Source: Rhodovarius crocodyli (GTDB lineage: Bacteria; Pseudomonadota; Alphaproteobacteria; Acetobacterales; Acetobacteraceae). Taken from it: 64,000 bases of DNA. Position numbers and translations under genes: made by a program. How positions within the stretch are numbered: the stretch's first letter is position 1; every line of letters starts with the position of its first letter. Below the pieces are notes generated by a model. It searched no databases, was not told the origin of the DNA, and was given only the letters and a program-made list of their open reading frames with translations. The DNA is taken from the NCBI RefSeq assembly GCF_004005855.1, contig NZ_SACL01000001.1:992001-1056000 (forward strand). Direction: 5' to 3'. Below, piece by piece: positions 34,213-42,487 of this stretch.

Positions 34213-35074
34213 AATGCACCCGCTTGTCCAGCACCTTGGTCTGGATCCACATCAGCGCCAGCACGATCACCAGGAACACCAGGGTGATGGCGGCGGAATA
34301 GCCGAGGCGGAGGAAGGTGAAGCCCTCCGTGTACATGGTGTAGAGCAGCACCTCGCTGGCCTTGTTCGGGCCGCCGCGCGTCAGCACCGCCACCGTGTCG
34401 AACACCCGCACGGAACGGATCAGGCTGATGGTGACGACGAACAAAGTGGTCGGCCCCAGCAGGGGCCAGGTGACGAGGCGGAAGCGTTCCCAGCCGCTGC
34501 GCGCGCCGTCCACCTGGGCGGCCTCGCGCAGCTCCTTCGGGATGGCGGTCAGCCCCGCCATGAACAGCACCATGTTGAAGCCGGCACCTTCCCAGATGCC
34601 GATGGCCGACAGCGAGAGCATGACCGTGCCGCTGTCCGACAGCCAGTTGGGGCCGGTGAGCCCCACGGCGCGGATCATGGCGTTGATCGGGCCGATGGTG
34701 GGGTGCAGCAGGTATTGCCACGCCGAAGCCATGGCCACCGTCAGCGACACCACCGGCAGGAAGAACACGGCGCGGAAGAAGCCGCGCAGCGGCGCGCGGC
34801 TTTCGATCAGCAGCGCCAGCACCAGCCCCAGCAGCACGCTCACCGGGGCGACGATGCCGACGTACAGCAGCGTGTTGCGGAAGCTTTTCAGGAAGCCCTG
34901 GTCGTCCAGCAGCTCGTAGAAGTTTTCGAGGCCGATCCAGGATGGCGGGCCGGCGCCCAGCTCGAAATCGGTGAAGGCGAAGCCCACCGCCGCGAGCGTC
35001 GGCACCAGCAGCAGCAGGATGAAGGCAAGAGCGGCGGGCAGCGTCAGCAGCCAGCCGGTGGCGCTCTCACGCAT
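34205..35074 (-). CDS. Carbohydrate-type ABC transporter permease (UgpA/MalF family)
   Basis: 289 residues with six hydrophobic segments (first: GWLLTLPAALAFILLLLVPT). The EAA loop reads LREAAQVDGARSGWERFRLV. It overlaps the ATPase gene by 8 nt and the second permease gene by 8 nt, so subunit synthesis should be tightly coupled. Confidence 0.93.
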   Translation of the reverse strand: MRESATGWLLTLPAALAFILLLLVPTLAAVGFAFTDFELGAGPPSWIGLENFYELLDDQGFLKSFRNTLLYVGIVAPVSVLLGLVLALLIESRAPLRGFFRAVFFLPVVSLTVAMASAWQYLLHPTIGPINAMIRAVGLTGPNWLSDSGTVMLSLSAIGIWEGAGFNMVLFMAGLTAIPKELREAAQVDGARSGWERFRLVTWPLLGPTTLFVVTISLIRSVRVFDTVAVLTRGGPNKASEVLLYTMYTEGFTFLRLGYSAAITLVFLVIVLALMWIQTKVLDKRVHYV

Positions 35075-36188
35075 GCTGCAAGGCCGCCGTGTGAGGGGTC
35101 AGCCGCTTGCCGTCGGCGCCGAACAGCACGGCGCGGAAGAAATCCACGTGCAGCACATCGCCGGGGGCGGCACGGGTGCCGGGCTCGGCGCGCAGCAGCA
35201 GCTCGGTCTCACCCAGGCGGGTGTGCAGCAGCAGGGATTCGCCCAGGTATTCGGTGTGGTTCACGCGCACCGGCCAGCCGGTGGAATCGATGCACAGCGC
35301 CTCTGGCCTGATGCCGAGCGTGACGGGGCCGCGCGCGCGGGTCGCCATTCCGGTGGCGCGGCCGGCCAGCATCACCATGCCGTCCTCCCGCACCTCGGCG
35401 GGCAGCAGGTTCATGCGCGGGCTGCCGATGAAGCCGGCCACGCGGATGTCGGCTGGGTTGTCGTAGATCTCGGCCGGCGGGGCCAGCTGCAGCAGTTCGC
35501 CGCCCTGCATCACGGCGATGCGGTCGGCCATGGTCAGGGCCTCGGCCTGGTCGTGCGTCACGTACAGGGTGGCGGCGCCGACGCGGCGATGCACCTCCAC
35601 GATCTCTCGCCGCGTCGCCACGCGCAGCGCGGCGTCGAGGTTCGACAGCGGCTCATCGAGCAGGAACACATGCGGCTCACGCACGGTGGCCCGCGCGAGG
35701 GCCACGCGCTGGCGCTGCCCGCCCGAAAGCTGCCCGGGGCGGCGGCCCAGCAGCGGCGTCAGGCCCAGCGGGCCGGCCACGCGCTCCACATCCGCCTGGA
35801 TGGCGCGGCGGCGGTCGCCGCTGAACAGCCCGCCGATGAAGGGCGCGCGCTGAAGCGCGGAAAGCCGCCGCATGGTCAGCGGCACGGCGATGTTCTCGGC
35901 CACCGTCAGGTGCGGGTACAGGGCATAGGACTGGAACACCATGGCCACGTCGCGCGCGCCGGGATGGGCGCGCGTCACGTCGCGGCCCTTGATGGTGACG
36001 CGACCGGCGTCGGGCGTCTCGATGCCCGCCACGATGCGCATCAGGGTGGATTTGCCGCAGCCCGAGGGGCCGAGCACGGCGACGAACTCGCCGGGTTCCA
36101 CACGCAGGGACACGCCCTTCAGCACCGGGGTGGCACCGAAGCCCTTGCGGATATCCTCAACAACCAGGCCCGCCACGCGCACCCCCAT
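35067..36188 (-). CDS. Carbohydrate-type ABC transporter ATP-binding protein (UgpC/MalK family)
   Basis: 373 residues. Walker A LGPSGCGKST, signature LSGGQRQRVALARA, Walker B VFLLDEPLSNLD, H-loop VTHDQAEAL, and a C-terminal TOBE/OB region from about residue 240 (GFIGSPRMN, LGIRPEAL) as in MalK/UgpC. It is the first gene of the operon. I start at 36188 (MGVRVAGLVVEDIRKGFG); the longer frame upstream is unlikely to be coding. The order ATPase-permease-permease-SBP-SBP fits an importer for sugars or glycerol phosphates; the ligand is not known. Confidence 0.93.
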   Translation of the reverse strand: MGVRVAGLVVEDIRKGFGATPVLKGVSLRVEPGEFVAVLGPSGCGKSTLMRIVAGIETPDAGRVTIKGRDVTRAHPGARDVAMVFQSYALYPHLTVAENIAVPLTMRRLSALQRAPFIGGLFSGDRRRAIQADVERVAGPLGLTPLLGRRPGQLSGGQRQRVALARATVREPHVFLLDEPLSNLDAALRVATRREIVEVHRRVGAATLYVTHDQAEALTMADRIAVMQGGELLQLAPPAEIYDNPADIRVAGFIGSPRMNLLPAEVREDGMVMLAGRATGMATRARGPVTLGIRPEALCIDSTGWPVRVNHTEYLGESLLLHTRLGETELLLRAEPGTRAAPGDVLHVDFFRAVLFGADGKRLTPHTAALQHA

Positions 36189-36322
36189 TCCAGACGGGCG
36201 CGGCTTAGTCCCGACGGGTTCCACTGGCATGACGGGCGCGAGACGCTTCCATGACATCACTTGCGGTTTCGCGATGCACAGCGGCTGGGCTATGCAGCGC
36301 TCTCACCGACCGGAGTGGGAAT

Positions 36323-37210
36323 GTGAGCGGCGCTATCGGCATGGCGTGGGGCAGCGTGGGCGTGGCCGTGGCGGTCTTCGCGCTGAAGCTGGTCGCCTGG
36401 CAGCTGACGGACAGCGTGGCGCTGTATGCCGACGCGCTGGAATCCATCGTCAACATCGCGGCCGCGCTGGCGGCCGTGGCCGCCGTGGGCTTCGCCGCGC
36501 GCCCGGCCGATGCCAACCACCCCTATGGCCACCACAAGGCCGAGTATTTCTCTGCCGTGCTGGAAGGCGGGCTGATCCTGACCGCCGCCATCCTGATCCT
36601 GCAGGAGGCCTGGGGCGCGTTCCAGGCCCCGCGCGGGCTGGAGCTGGGGCCGGCGGCGCTGGCGTTTTCCGCGGCGGCCAGCGCGCTGAACGGCATCTGG
36701 TGCTTCCTGCTGTTCCGGCGCGGGCGGCGCCTGCGCTCTCCCGCGCTGGTGGCCGATGCGAAGCATCTGCTGACCGACATCGTCAGCAGCGCGGGCGTGC
36801 TGGCGGGCATCATCGCCGCCGCCGCCACCGGGCTGAACTGGCTGGACCCCGCCCTGGCGGCGCTGACGGCGCTGAACATCCTGTGGTCCGGCGTGGGGCT
36901 GATCCGGGACAGCCTGGGCGCGCTGATGGACGAGGCGCCCCCGGGCGAGGAGCTGAACCGCATCCGCCAGGTGGTGGGCGAGAGCGCGGAGGGCGCGATC
37001 GAGGCGCATGACCTGCGGGTGCGCCGCGCCGGGCGCCGCACCTTCGTGGAGTTCCACCTGGTGGTGGATGCCGGCATGACGGTGGCCGCCGCCCATGTGA
37101 TCTGCGACCGCATCGAGGCCGCGCTGCGCGCCGAGATCGGGGAGGCGCTGATCACCATTCATGTGGAGCCGGAGGGCAAGGCCAAGCACAGCGGCGTGCT
37201 GGTGCTCTGA
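36323..37210 (+). CDS. Cation diffusion facilitator family transporter
   Basis: 295 residues from a GTG with GGAG upstream. Six membrane helices; metal-site motifs SVALYADALES (helix 2) and DAKHLLTDIVSS (helix 5), plus HPYGHHKAEYF between them. A cytoplasmic C-terminal domain ends with IHVEPEGKAKH. Such proteins export Zn, Mn, Co or Fe by proton antiport. Metal specificity cannot be assigned from sequence alone. Confidence 0.93.
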   Translation: MSGAIGMAWGSVGVAVAVFALKLVAWQLTDSVALYADALESIVNIAAALAAVAAVGFAARPADANHPYGHHKAEYFSAVLEGGLILTAAILILQEAWGAFQAPRGLELGPAALAFSAAASALNGIWCFLLFRRGRRLRSPALVADAKHLLTDIVSSAGVLAGIIAAAATGLNWLDPALAALTALNILWSGVGLIRDSLGALMDEAPPGEELNRIRQVVGESAEGAIEAHDLRVRRAGRRTFVEFHLVVDAGMTVAAAHVICDRIEAALRAEIGEALITIHVEPEGKAKHSGVLVL

Positions 37211-37260
37211 CCCAGCCCCGGCAGAAGCTGGAAAGCGTCCTCTCCCGGCCTCGGCGCCGG

Positions 37261-37801
37261 GTGGGGGTGGTCGGTGCCTCGCTGCTGCTGCATGCGGTGG
37301 CGCTGGCGGGGCTGCTGTGGTGGCACCTGACCCGGCCCGCGCCGCGCCTGCCGGATGTGCAGGCGGAACTGTATTGGGAACAGCCCGACCAGGCCTCCCT
37401 GGCCGGGGAACCGGCCACGCCGGGCGGCCCCGCCCTCTCCGGCCGAGGAGGAAGGGCCGCGCGGCCCCAACACCCAGGAAAGCCCCGCCGGCCCGCGCGG
37501 CGGCGCCACGGCCACCGGCGCCACGCGCGGGCCGGGACTGGACCCCGAGTTCCGCAACATGGCGCCGCCCTATCCCATCGGCTCGCGGGAGCGGGGGGAG
37601 CAGGGCGTGGTGTCGCTGCTGCTGAACATCGGCACGGACGGGCGCATCATCACCCTGGAGGTCACGCGCGGGTCGGGCTATCCGGCGCTGGACGAGGCCG
37701 CGCGGCGCACGGTGGCGCAGTGGCGCTTCCGGCCCGCCATGGACCGCGGCATGCCCGTGCCGTCGCAGGTCAACACGAATGTCCGCTTCTCATTGAACTG
37801 A
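37261..37801 (+). pseudogene. Energy transducer TonB, interrupted by a frameshift
   Basis: The N-terminal part is in one frame: a basic stretch then a membrane anchor VGVVGASLLLHAVALAGLLWW and a Pro/Glu-rich linker to about base 37434. The TonB C-terminal domain is in the next frame (37436-37801): PAEEEGPRGPN, then YPIGSRERGEQGVVSLLLNIG, GSGYPALDEAARRTVAQWRF and VNTNVRFSLN. Skipping one base in the C run near 37433-37435 restores a normal protein of about 180-200 residues. The gene start is unclear: GTG at 37261 or a CTG at 37207 overlapping the upstream stop. Either a true lesion or a one-base sequencing error. Confidence 0.75.
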
Positions 37802-37809
37802 GGAAACCC

Positions 37810-38364
37810 ATGGTCAGACTGGATGTGATCACCACCCGCGGCGGCGACGGGGGCCAGACCTCGTTGGGGGATGGCAGCCGCGTGCGCAAGGACGCGCTGC
37901 GGGTGGAGGCCTTCGGCACGGTGGACGAAGCCAACGCCGCGATCGGCGTGCTGCGCCTGCATGCGGGCGCCGAGGCCGACCCGATGCTGGCGCGCATCCA
38001 GAACGACCTGTTCGACCTGGGCGCCGACCTGTGCGTGCCGGGCACGGGGGGCGACAGGCTTCGCGTCTCGGAAAGCCAGTCGCTGCGGCTGGAACAGGAG
38101 CTGGCCGCGATGAACGCCGTGATCGCGCCGCTGCGCAGCTTCGTGCTGCCTGGCGGCAGCGCGGGGGCGGCGCATGCCCATGTGGCGCGCACTGTGGTGC
38201 GGCGGGCGGAGCGCCTGGTGGTGGCGCTGGCGGCCGTGGAGGAGGTTAACCCTGATGCGGTTAAGTACCTGAACCGGCTGTCGGACCACCTGTTCGTGCT
38301 AGGGCGGAAGCTGAACGATGACGGGCGGAAGGATGTGGCTTGGGTGCCGGGTGGGGAGCGCTGA
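37810..38364 (+). CDS. Cob(I)yrinic acid a,c-diamide adenosyltransferase, PduO type
   Basis: 184 residues. It transfers adenosyl from ATP to cob(I)alamin, giving coenzyme B12. The PduO ATP-binding N-terminus reads TTRGGDGGQTSLGDGSRVRKD, followed by VEAFGTVDEANAAIG, RTVVRRAERLVV and LNRLSDHLFVLGRKLN. The ATG at 37810 has GAGGAAA upstream, 8 nt after the TonB stop. The long frame extending upstream is an artefact of the TonB frameshift. Confidence 0.95.
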   Translation: MVRLDVITTRGGDGGQTSLGDGSRVRKDALRVEAFGTVDEANAAIGVLRLHAGAEADPMLARIQNDLFDLGADLCVPGTGGDRLRVSESQSLRLEQELAAMNAVIAPLRSFVLPGGSAGAAHAHVARTVVRRAERLVVALAAVEEVNPDAVKYLNRLSDHLFVLGRKLNDDGRKDVAWVPGGER

Positions 38365-38401
38365 CGGGCGCTGGCAGCATGTCAGGGGCGCTGCCCCGGC
38401 C

Positions 38402-39574
38402 TTACCCCCAGCTCTCCACCGCCGGCCCCAGCGCCGCGTTCTTGGCACTCGGGTGCCCCGGGTTCCGGAACCGCAGCTCCCCGTTCGGCGCCGCATCCGG
38501 CACCCCGAACAGCTCGGCGCGGGAGGCGCAGGTGATGGCCACCACCGAGCGTGCCGGGGCCTCGGTCAGGAAGCGCCGCGCGGTGCCTTCCAGTTCCAGG
38601 CTGTCGCGCAGGGCGCGCCATTCGGCGCGGTCCAGGTCCTCGATGAAGGTGCTGAGAATACCGGGGCGCTCGCCGGAGAGGCGGGCCGCGTGCTCGGCCA
38701 GGCGGGTTTTCACCGCCAGGGCGATGTCGTTGCTGCGGCTGGCGCGGGCGGCCATGACGAAGACGCTGCCGCTGGCGTTGTCCGCGGTCACGGCCAGATG
38801 CGCCTCATGCCCGAATTGCTGGCGCAGGGCCGCGGGCAGCCCGGCCTGGGCGCCGGCGATCAGCAGCGGGTCCAGCTTCAGCATCGCCTCGCCGCTGCTG
38901 TCCTGGCGCTTCTGGCTGGCCAGCATCGCGCTGATGCGGCCGTGCAGGCCGCCCACCGGCGCGCCGTCCGGCAGCGTGACCTTCAGGATGTAGCGGCCGG
39001 GATGGGCGGCCAGCCAGGTCTGCAGTTCCGGGCTGATCTGGTCCATCAGCTGGAACCAGGCGCCCTTCTGCAAGGGGCGGCCTTCCTCGGCAGAGACGGT
39101 GGCGCAGGCGATCTCGGCCGAGACGCCCTCACGCTCGATCGTCAGGTCCCAGGGGGTGCCGTGCAGCAGCCCGTCGAAGCGCACGTCGAAGCCCTGGGCG
39201 CGGGCGCGCGCGGCGGTGCGGGCCAGGTGGAACAGCGGGATCAGCGTGGCCTCACCCTGCAGGCCCGCGCGCAGCTGGCGGCGCAGGCGGCAGCGCGGGG
39301 CATCGGGCAGGGAACGCGCGAGGGCCGTCAGCTCCTGGGTGAAGCCCAGCAGCAGGCGCTCGGGCGCGCCGGCCTTCCGCAGCCGGGCGGGGTCCGCCAT
39401 CCGGTGCAGCATCAGCTCCGCCGCGTGGCGCTGCTGCGCGGCGCGGCCGGTATAGCCCGCCTGGCGGCTGATGGCGGACAGGCGCTGGCCCCAGGCCTCG
39501 TCCCCGCCGGACAGGCTCAGGAACTCGCGCAGCGACGAGGCATCCATCCCGTCGATGGACGTCGAATCCAGCAT
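38402..39574 (-). CDS. Protein of unknown function
   Basis: 390 residues, with no family recognised. No signal peptide or membrane segment is seen. A central stretch, RFDGLLHGTPWDLTIEREGV followed by SAEIACATVSAEE, loosely resembles the core of PD-(D/E)xK nucleases, but the expected Lys is absent and this is weak. A C-terminal part reads GERPGILSTFIEDLDRAEW and SVVAITCASRAELFG. The start is uncertain: ATG at 39574 or GTG at 39625. It stands alone, divergent from the TRIC-type gene. Confidence 0.7.
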   Translation of the reverse strand: MLDSTSIDGMDASSLREFLSLSGGDEAWGQRLSAISRQAGYTGRAAQQRHAAELMLHRMADPARLRKAGAPERLLLGFTQELTALARSLPDAPRCRLRRQLRAGLQGEATLIPLFHLARTAARARAQGFDVRFDGLLHGTPWDLTIEREGVSAEIACATVSAEEGRPLQKGAWFQLMDQISPELQTWLAAHPGRYILKVTLPDGAPVGGLHGRISAMLASQKRQDSSGEAMLKLDPLLIAGAQAGLPAALRQQFGHEAHLAVTADNASGSVFVMAARASRSNDIALAVKTRLAEHAARLSGERPGILSTFIEDLDRAEWRALRDSLELEGTARRFLTEAPARSVVAITCASRAELFGVPDAAPNGELRFRNPGHPSAKNAALGPAVESWG

Positions 39575-39693
39575 GGAGAGAGGTTCCGCGTGTGGAAGGA
39601 GATCGGAAGGGGCGCCCAACTTCACGCCCCGTCAAGGACTTGAAAACCGGGTCTGGTTATCCTACCGCGTTGGTCCTGATTGGGAAGAGGCAC

Positions 39694-40314
39694 ATGCTGT
39701 CCTTTGATTCCGTGCTGTCGGCGATCGACACGGTGGGGATGGTGGCATTCGCCATCTCCGGCGCGCTGGCGGCGGCGCGGCAACGGATGGATGTGGTGGG
39801 CTTCGTGCTGATCGCGGTCATCACGGGGCTGGGCGGCGGCACGCTGCGCGACCTGCTGCTGGGGCGGCTGCCGCTGTTCTGGCTGCGCGCGCCGGAGCTG
39901 CTGGCCATCATCGCCATCGCGGCGGTGGCGGTGTTCGTGGCGGCACCCCGCTTCCGCATGGGCGAACGCCTGCTGGTCTGGGCCGATGCGCTGGGCATGG
40001 CGCTGTATGCGGTGCTGGGGGCGGAAATCGCGCTGCTGGCGGGTGCCGACCCCTGGGCCGCCATGCTGCTGGGCGTGGTCACGGCCAGCTTCGGCGGCAT
40101 CCTGCGCGATGTGGTGTGCAACGAGGTGCCGCTGCTGCTGACGCGGGAGATCTATCTGCTGGCCGCGCTGGCCGGGGCGGCGTGCTTCGTGTCCCTGCGG
40201 TTGACCGGCGTGTGGCGGGATCATGCGGTGGTGGCGGGCATGGTGGTGGCCTTCGGCATCAGGGCTGCGGCGATCCGCTTCGGCTGGTCCCTGCCGCCGT
40301 ATCGCGAACGATAA
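39694..40314 (+). CDS. TRIC-type (UPF0126/YadS) membrane channel protein
   Basis: 206 residues with seven predicted hydrophobic helices in two repeats. Each repeat has the family signature: GLGGGTLRDLLLGRLPLFWL near residue 45 and FGGILRDVVCNEVPLLL near 130. Prokaryotic TRIC channels conduct monovalent cations; the older guess was a glycine transporter. I begin at 39694 (MLSFDSVLSAIDTVGM), because upstream codons overlap the divergent gene. Confidence 0.9.
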   Translation: MLSFDSVLSAIDTVGMVAFAISGALAAARQRMDVVGFVLIAVITGLGGGTLRDLLLGRLPLFWLRAPELLAIIAIAAVAVFVAAPRFRMGERLLVWADALGMALYAVLGAEIALLAGADPWAAMLLGVVTASFGGILRDVVCNEVPLLLTREIYLLAALAGAACFVSLRLTGVWRDHAVVAGMVVAFGIRAAAIRFGWSLPPYRER

Positions 40315-40344
40315 AAAACCGGCCCCCCTGACGAGGGGCCGGTT
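40313..40344 (-). terminator. Terminator for the small exported protein gene
   Basis: AACCGGCCCC pairs with GGGGCCGGTT. On the minus strand the stem is followed by a T run (A run at 40313-40318 on the plus strand). On the plus strand no T run follows, so it mainly serves the minus-strand gene. Confidence 0.75.
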
Positions 40345-40403
40345 CCGTTGGGGGCGAACCCCACCGGGTCCATGGCACCTGGCGGGGGCTGGCCCCCCGC
40401 TGG

Positions 40404-40709
40404 TTACCCGCGGAGACCAGCGGCGGGCACCCAGATGGTCCGGTCACGGCCGCCCTGGTTCTGCACCACGGGCACCTGGCCCGCGATGCCCTGCTGGGCT
40501 TCGGTCGCACCGATATAGCTGATCACCGGCCGGCCCTCGTCCACGCCGGAGATGACGGCCACGCCGCCACCCACGATGTTGCCGCGCTGCGCATCGCTGT
40601 AGGCGACATGCTGGCTGGCGAAGTCACCGGTCAGGCGGGGGGCTTCCTCCGCGAAGGCAGCGGTGCTGGTCAGAAGGGCCGCGACGGCGGCGATGGCGAT
40701 CTTGTTCAT
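40404..40709 (-). CDS. Small exported protein of unknown function
   Basis: 101 residues. A clear signal peptide, MNKIAIAAVAALLTSTAAFA, is cleaved before EEAPRLTG. The mature part of about 80 residues contains GNIVGGGVAVISGVDEG and GRDRTIWVPAAGLRG; no family recognised. The ATG at 40709 begins the signal peptide; the longer frame upstream is unlikely. Its terminator lies at 40313-40344. Confidence 0.75.
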   Translation of the reverse strand: MNKIAIAAVAALLTSTAAFAEEAPRLTGDFASQHVAYSDAQRGNIVGGGVAVISGVDEGRPVISYIGATEAQQGIAGQVPVVQNQGGRDRTIWVPAAGLRG

Positions 40710-40872
40710 GGCTCTGGTCTCTCTTGTCTCTGTCTGGAAGGCGGCGCCTTGCCGCCCTCTCGGTGACGCAGAGATGCGCCGTTCCGCGGCGCTTTCCCAA
40801 TCAAGCCTCGGCATCGGCATCATACGCGGGGGTTATGGAACTTTTGCGGTTCCCTTCGCGAAGGCACCCCTC

Positions 40873-40892
40873 TATCGTTTCGCACAACGATA
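40873..40892. promoter_or_regulatory. Inverted repeat upstream of the third Bug gene
   Basis: TATCGTT and AACGATA flank TCGCAC, ending 18 nt before the start codon. The position fits an operator, but no cognate regulator can be named. The nearby XRE protein is one candidate. Confidence 0.35.
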
Positions 40893-40910
40893 CGAATGAT
40901 GGAGGAACTC

Positions 40911-41882
40911 ATGCGTTTGCCCCGCCGCGCGCTGCTGGCTGCGCCCTTGGCTACCCCGGCCTTCGCCCAGGCGCCCTGGCAGCCGGACCGGCCCATTCGT
41001 GTCGTCGTTCCCCTGGCGCCCGGCGGCGCCACCGATGTCTGGGCCAGGCTGTGCCTGGACCCCGTCTCCGAAATCCTGCGCGTGCCCATCGTCATCGAGA
41101 ACCGCTCCGGCGCCGGCACCATGATCGGGTCCGACGTGGTGGCGAAGGCGGCCCCCGACGGCCATACCCTGCTGTTCACCCTGACCACGCTGGTGCAGGC
41201 CCCCATCGTGCTGGGCAACGCCCCCTATGACGCCGTGCGGGACTTCACGCCCATCGGCATGATGGGCACCACCGTGCTGGTGTTCATGGCGCGCTCCAAC
41301 CTCGGGCCGCGCACCATGCCCGAATTCATCGACTTCGCCCGCGCACGGGCACGCGCCGGGCGCGGGCTGGCCCTCGGCTCCTACGCCGCGGGCTCCACCG
41401 GCCATGTCTTCGGCCTGCTGATCAACGAAAAGCTGAACCTGGGCATGACCCATGTGGCCTATCGCGGCGAAGCCCCCATGGTCACGGCCTATCTGGGCGG
41501 CGAACTCGACTGCGGCCTCAACAGCCTGACCATCTGCCGCGAGCACGTGAACGCCGGCAAGCTGATCCCGCTGGCGGCCCTGGGCGATACCCGCCCCGCC
41601 AGCATGCCCAACGTGCCCACCTTCGTGGAACACGGGGCCGATATCGGGCGCGGCTGGTCGGGCTTCGTGGGGCTGCTGGGGCCCGCCCGCATGCCGCCCC
41701 ATATCCTGGCCCGGCTGGAAGATGCCTTCCGCCAGTCCATGGCGCGCGAGAACGTCCGCAACCGCCTGGCCCAGCTGGATACCGAAGTGATCTGGCAAGG
41801 CAGCCAGGAATTCGGCCAGACCGTCGTGCGGTCCCGCGATATGTGGGCGGAACTCACCCGCGGGGTGGATCTCCAGCTCTGA
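40911..41882 (+). CDS. Tripartite tricarboxylate transporter (Bug family) substrate-binding protein
   Basis: 323 residues. Signal peptide MRLPRRALLAAPLATPAFAQ, then RPIRVVVPLAPGGATDVWAR, VIENRSGAGTMIG and MPNVPTFVEHGADIG as in Bug proteins. GGAGG lies 5 nt before the ATG at 40911. No permease genes are nearby. The last 29 nt overlap the convergent XRE gene. Confidence 0.92.
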   Translation: MRLPRRALLAAPLATPAFAQAPWQPDRPIRVVVPLAPGGATDVWARLCLDPVSEILRVPIVIENRSGAGTMIGSDVVAKAAPDGHTLLFTLTTLVQAPIVLGNAPYDAVRDFTPIGMMGTTVLVFMARSNLGPRTMPEFIDFARARARAGRGLALGSYAAGSTGHVFGLLINEKLNLGMTHVAYRGEAPMVTAYLGGELDCGLNSLTICREHVNAGKLIPLAALGDTRPASMPNVPTFVEHGADIGRGWSGFVGLLGPARMPPHILARLEDAFRQSMARENVRNRLAQLDTEVIWQGSQEFGQTVVRSRDMWAELTRGVDLQL

Positions 41883-42222
41883 GCACGGCCAGCATCGCCT
41901 CCAACTCCTCCGCCGAGAGCCGGCCGATCCGCTCCGCCAGCAGATTGGCCAGCTCCGTCGCCTCGGGGCTGAGGCCGGCCGTGTCCAGCGTCACCTTCGG
42001 GTGCGACACGCCAGCCAACCGGCCCATCTCATCGCCCTCATCCCAGATCAGGCCGAAAAACTCATTCACCTGATGCACCAACCCGGCCGAGGGCCGGCCG
42101 CGATGCCCGTGCTCCAACGCCGACAGATACGCCGACGACACCTGCAACGCCCGCGCCAGCTCCGCCAAGGTCACCCCCCGCTCCTGCCGCAACGCCCGCA
42201 GCTTCCGGCCGAATGGGGTCAT
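41854..42222 (-). CDS. XRE-family helix-turn-helix regulator
   Basis: 122 residues. An N-terminal HTH_3 domain (FGRKLRALRQERGVTLAELARAL then VSSAYLSALEHGHRG, about residues 4-42) is followed by a helical C-terminus ending LSAEELEAMLAVLRAG. The ATG at 42222 gives a natural N-terminus. Its 3' end overlaps the Bug gene on the other strand. Target unknown. Confidence 0.88.
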   Translation of the reverse strand: MTPFGRKLRALRQERGVTLAELARALQVSSAYLSALEHGHRGRPSAGLVHQVNEFFGLIWDEGDEMGRLAGVSHPKVTLDTAGLSPEATELANLLAERIGRLSAEELEAMLAVLRAGDPPRG

Positions 42223-42252
42223 GGGGGTGGTTCCCGGCGGCACGGGCGACAC

Positions 42253-42462
42253 GAGAGGGGCTTTGCCCCCCTCGCGCTCCCCCCACCAAAGGCCGAAGGG
42301 CCTTTGGAAACCGGGGGCTGAAAGTCTGGGGAAGGGGCACCGGGCGCGCTTCGGCCCGGCGCGCCTTCGCTGCCCCTTCCCCAGACTTTCAGAAAACCAG
42401 ATGGGGTCCAGGGGCCTTTCGGCTCCTGGCGGGAGAGCGCGAGAGGGCAGAGCCCTCTCGCA
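42253..42462. repeat. Compound palindromic GC-rich repeat
   Basis: Two members of the 8374-8458 family lie in opposite orientation (42253-42315 and 42396-42462) around a perfect 22-bp inverted repeat: CTGAAAGTCTGGGG... at 42318-42339 and its complement at 42371-42392. Between those arms is an inner GGGCGCGC-type hairpin. Individual stems include CCAAAGGCC/GGCCTTTGG (42286-42307), CCAGGGGCC/GGCTCCTGG (42408-42429) and GAGAGGGC/GCCCTCTC (42441-42459). The whole 265-bp gap between the XRE and Smr genes is filled by this structure and holds no gene. Confidence 0.85.
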
Positions 42463-42487
42463 TCCACCGCGCCGTCCGGTGCCGCCC

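Noticed and set aside
37261-38364. A single 367-residue TonB-adenosyltransferase fusion
   Set aside because: The open frame exists only because the TonB frameshift places its N-terminal part in the adenosyltransferase frame. The middle section is shadow sequence, and the adenosyltransferase has its own start and ribosome site.
42253-42462. CRISPR array or transposon end
   Set aside because: The repeats are inverted, of unequal spacing and GC-hairpin type. No cas genes, transposase or regular spacers are present.
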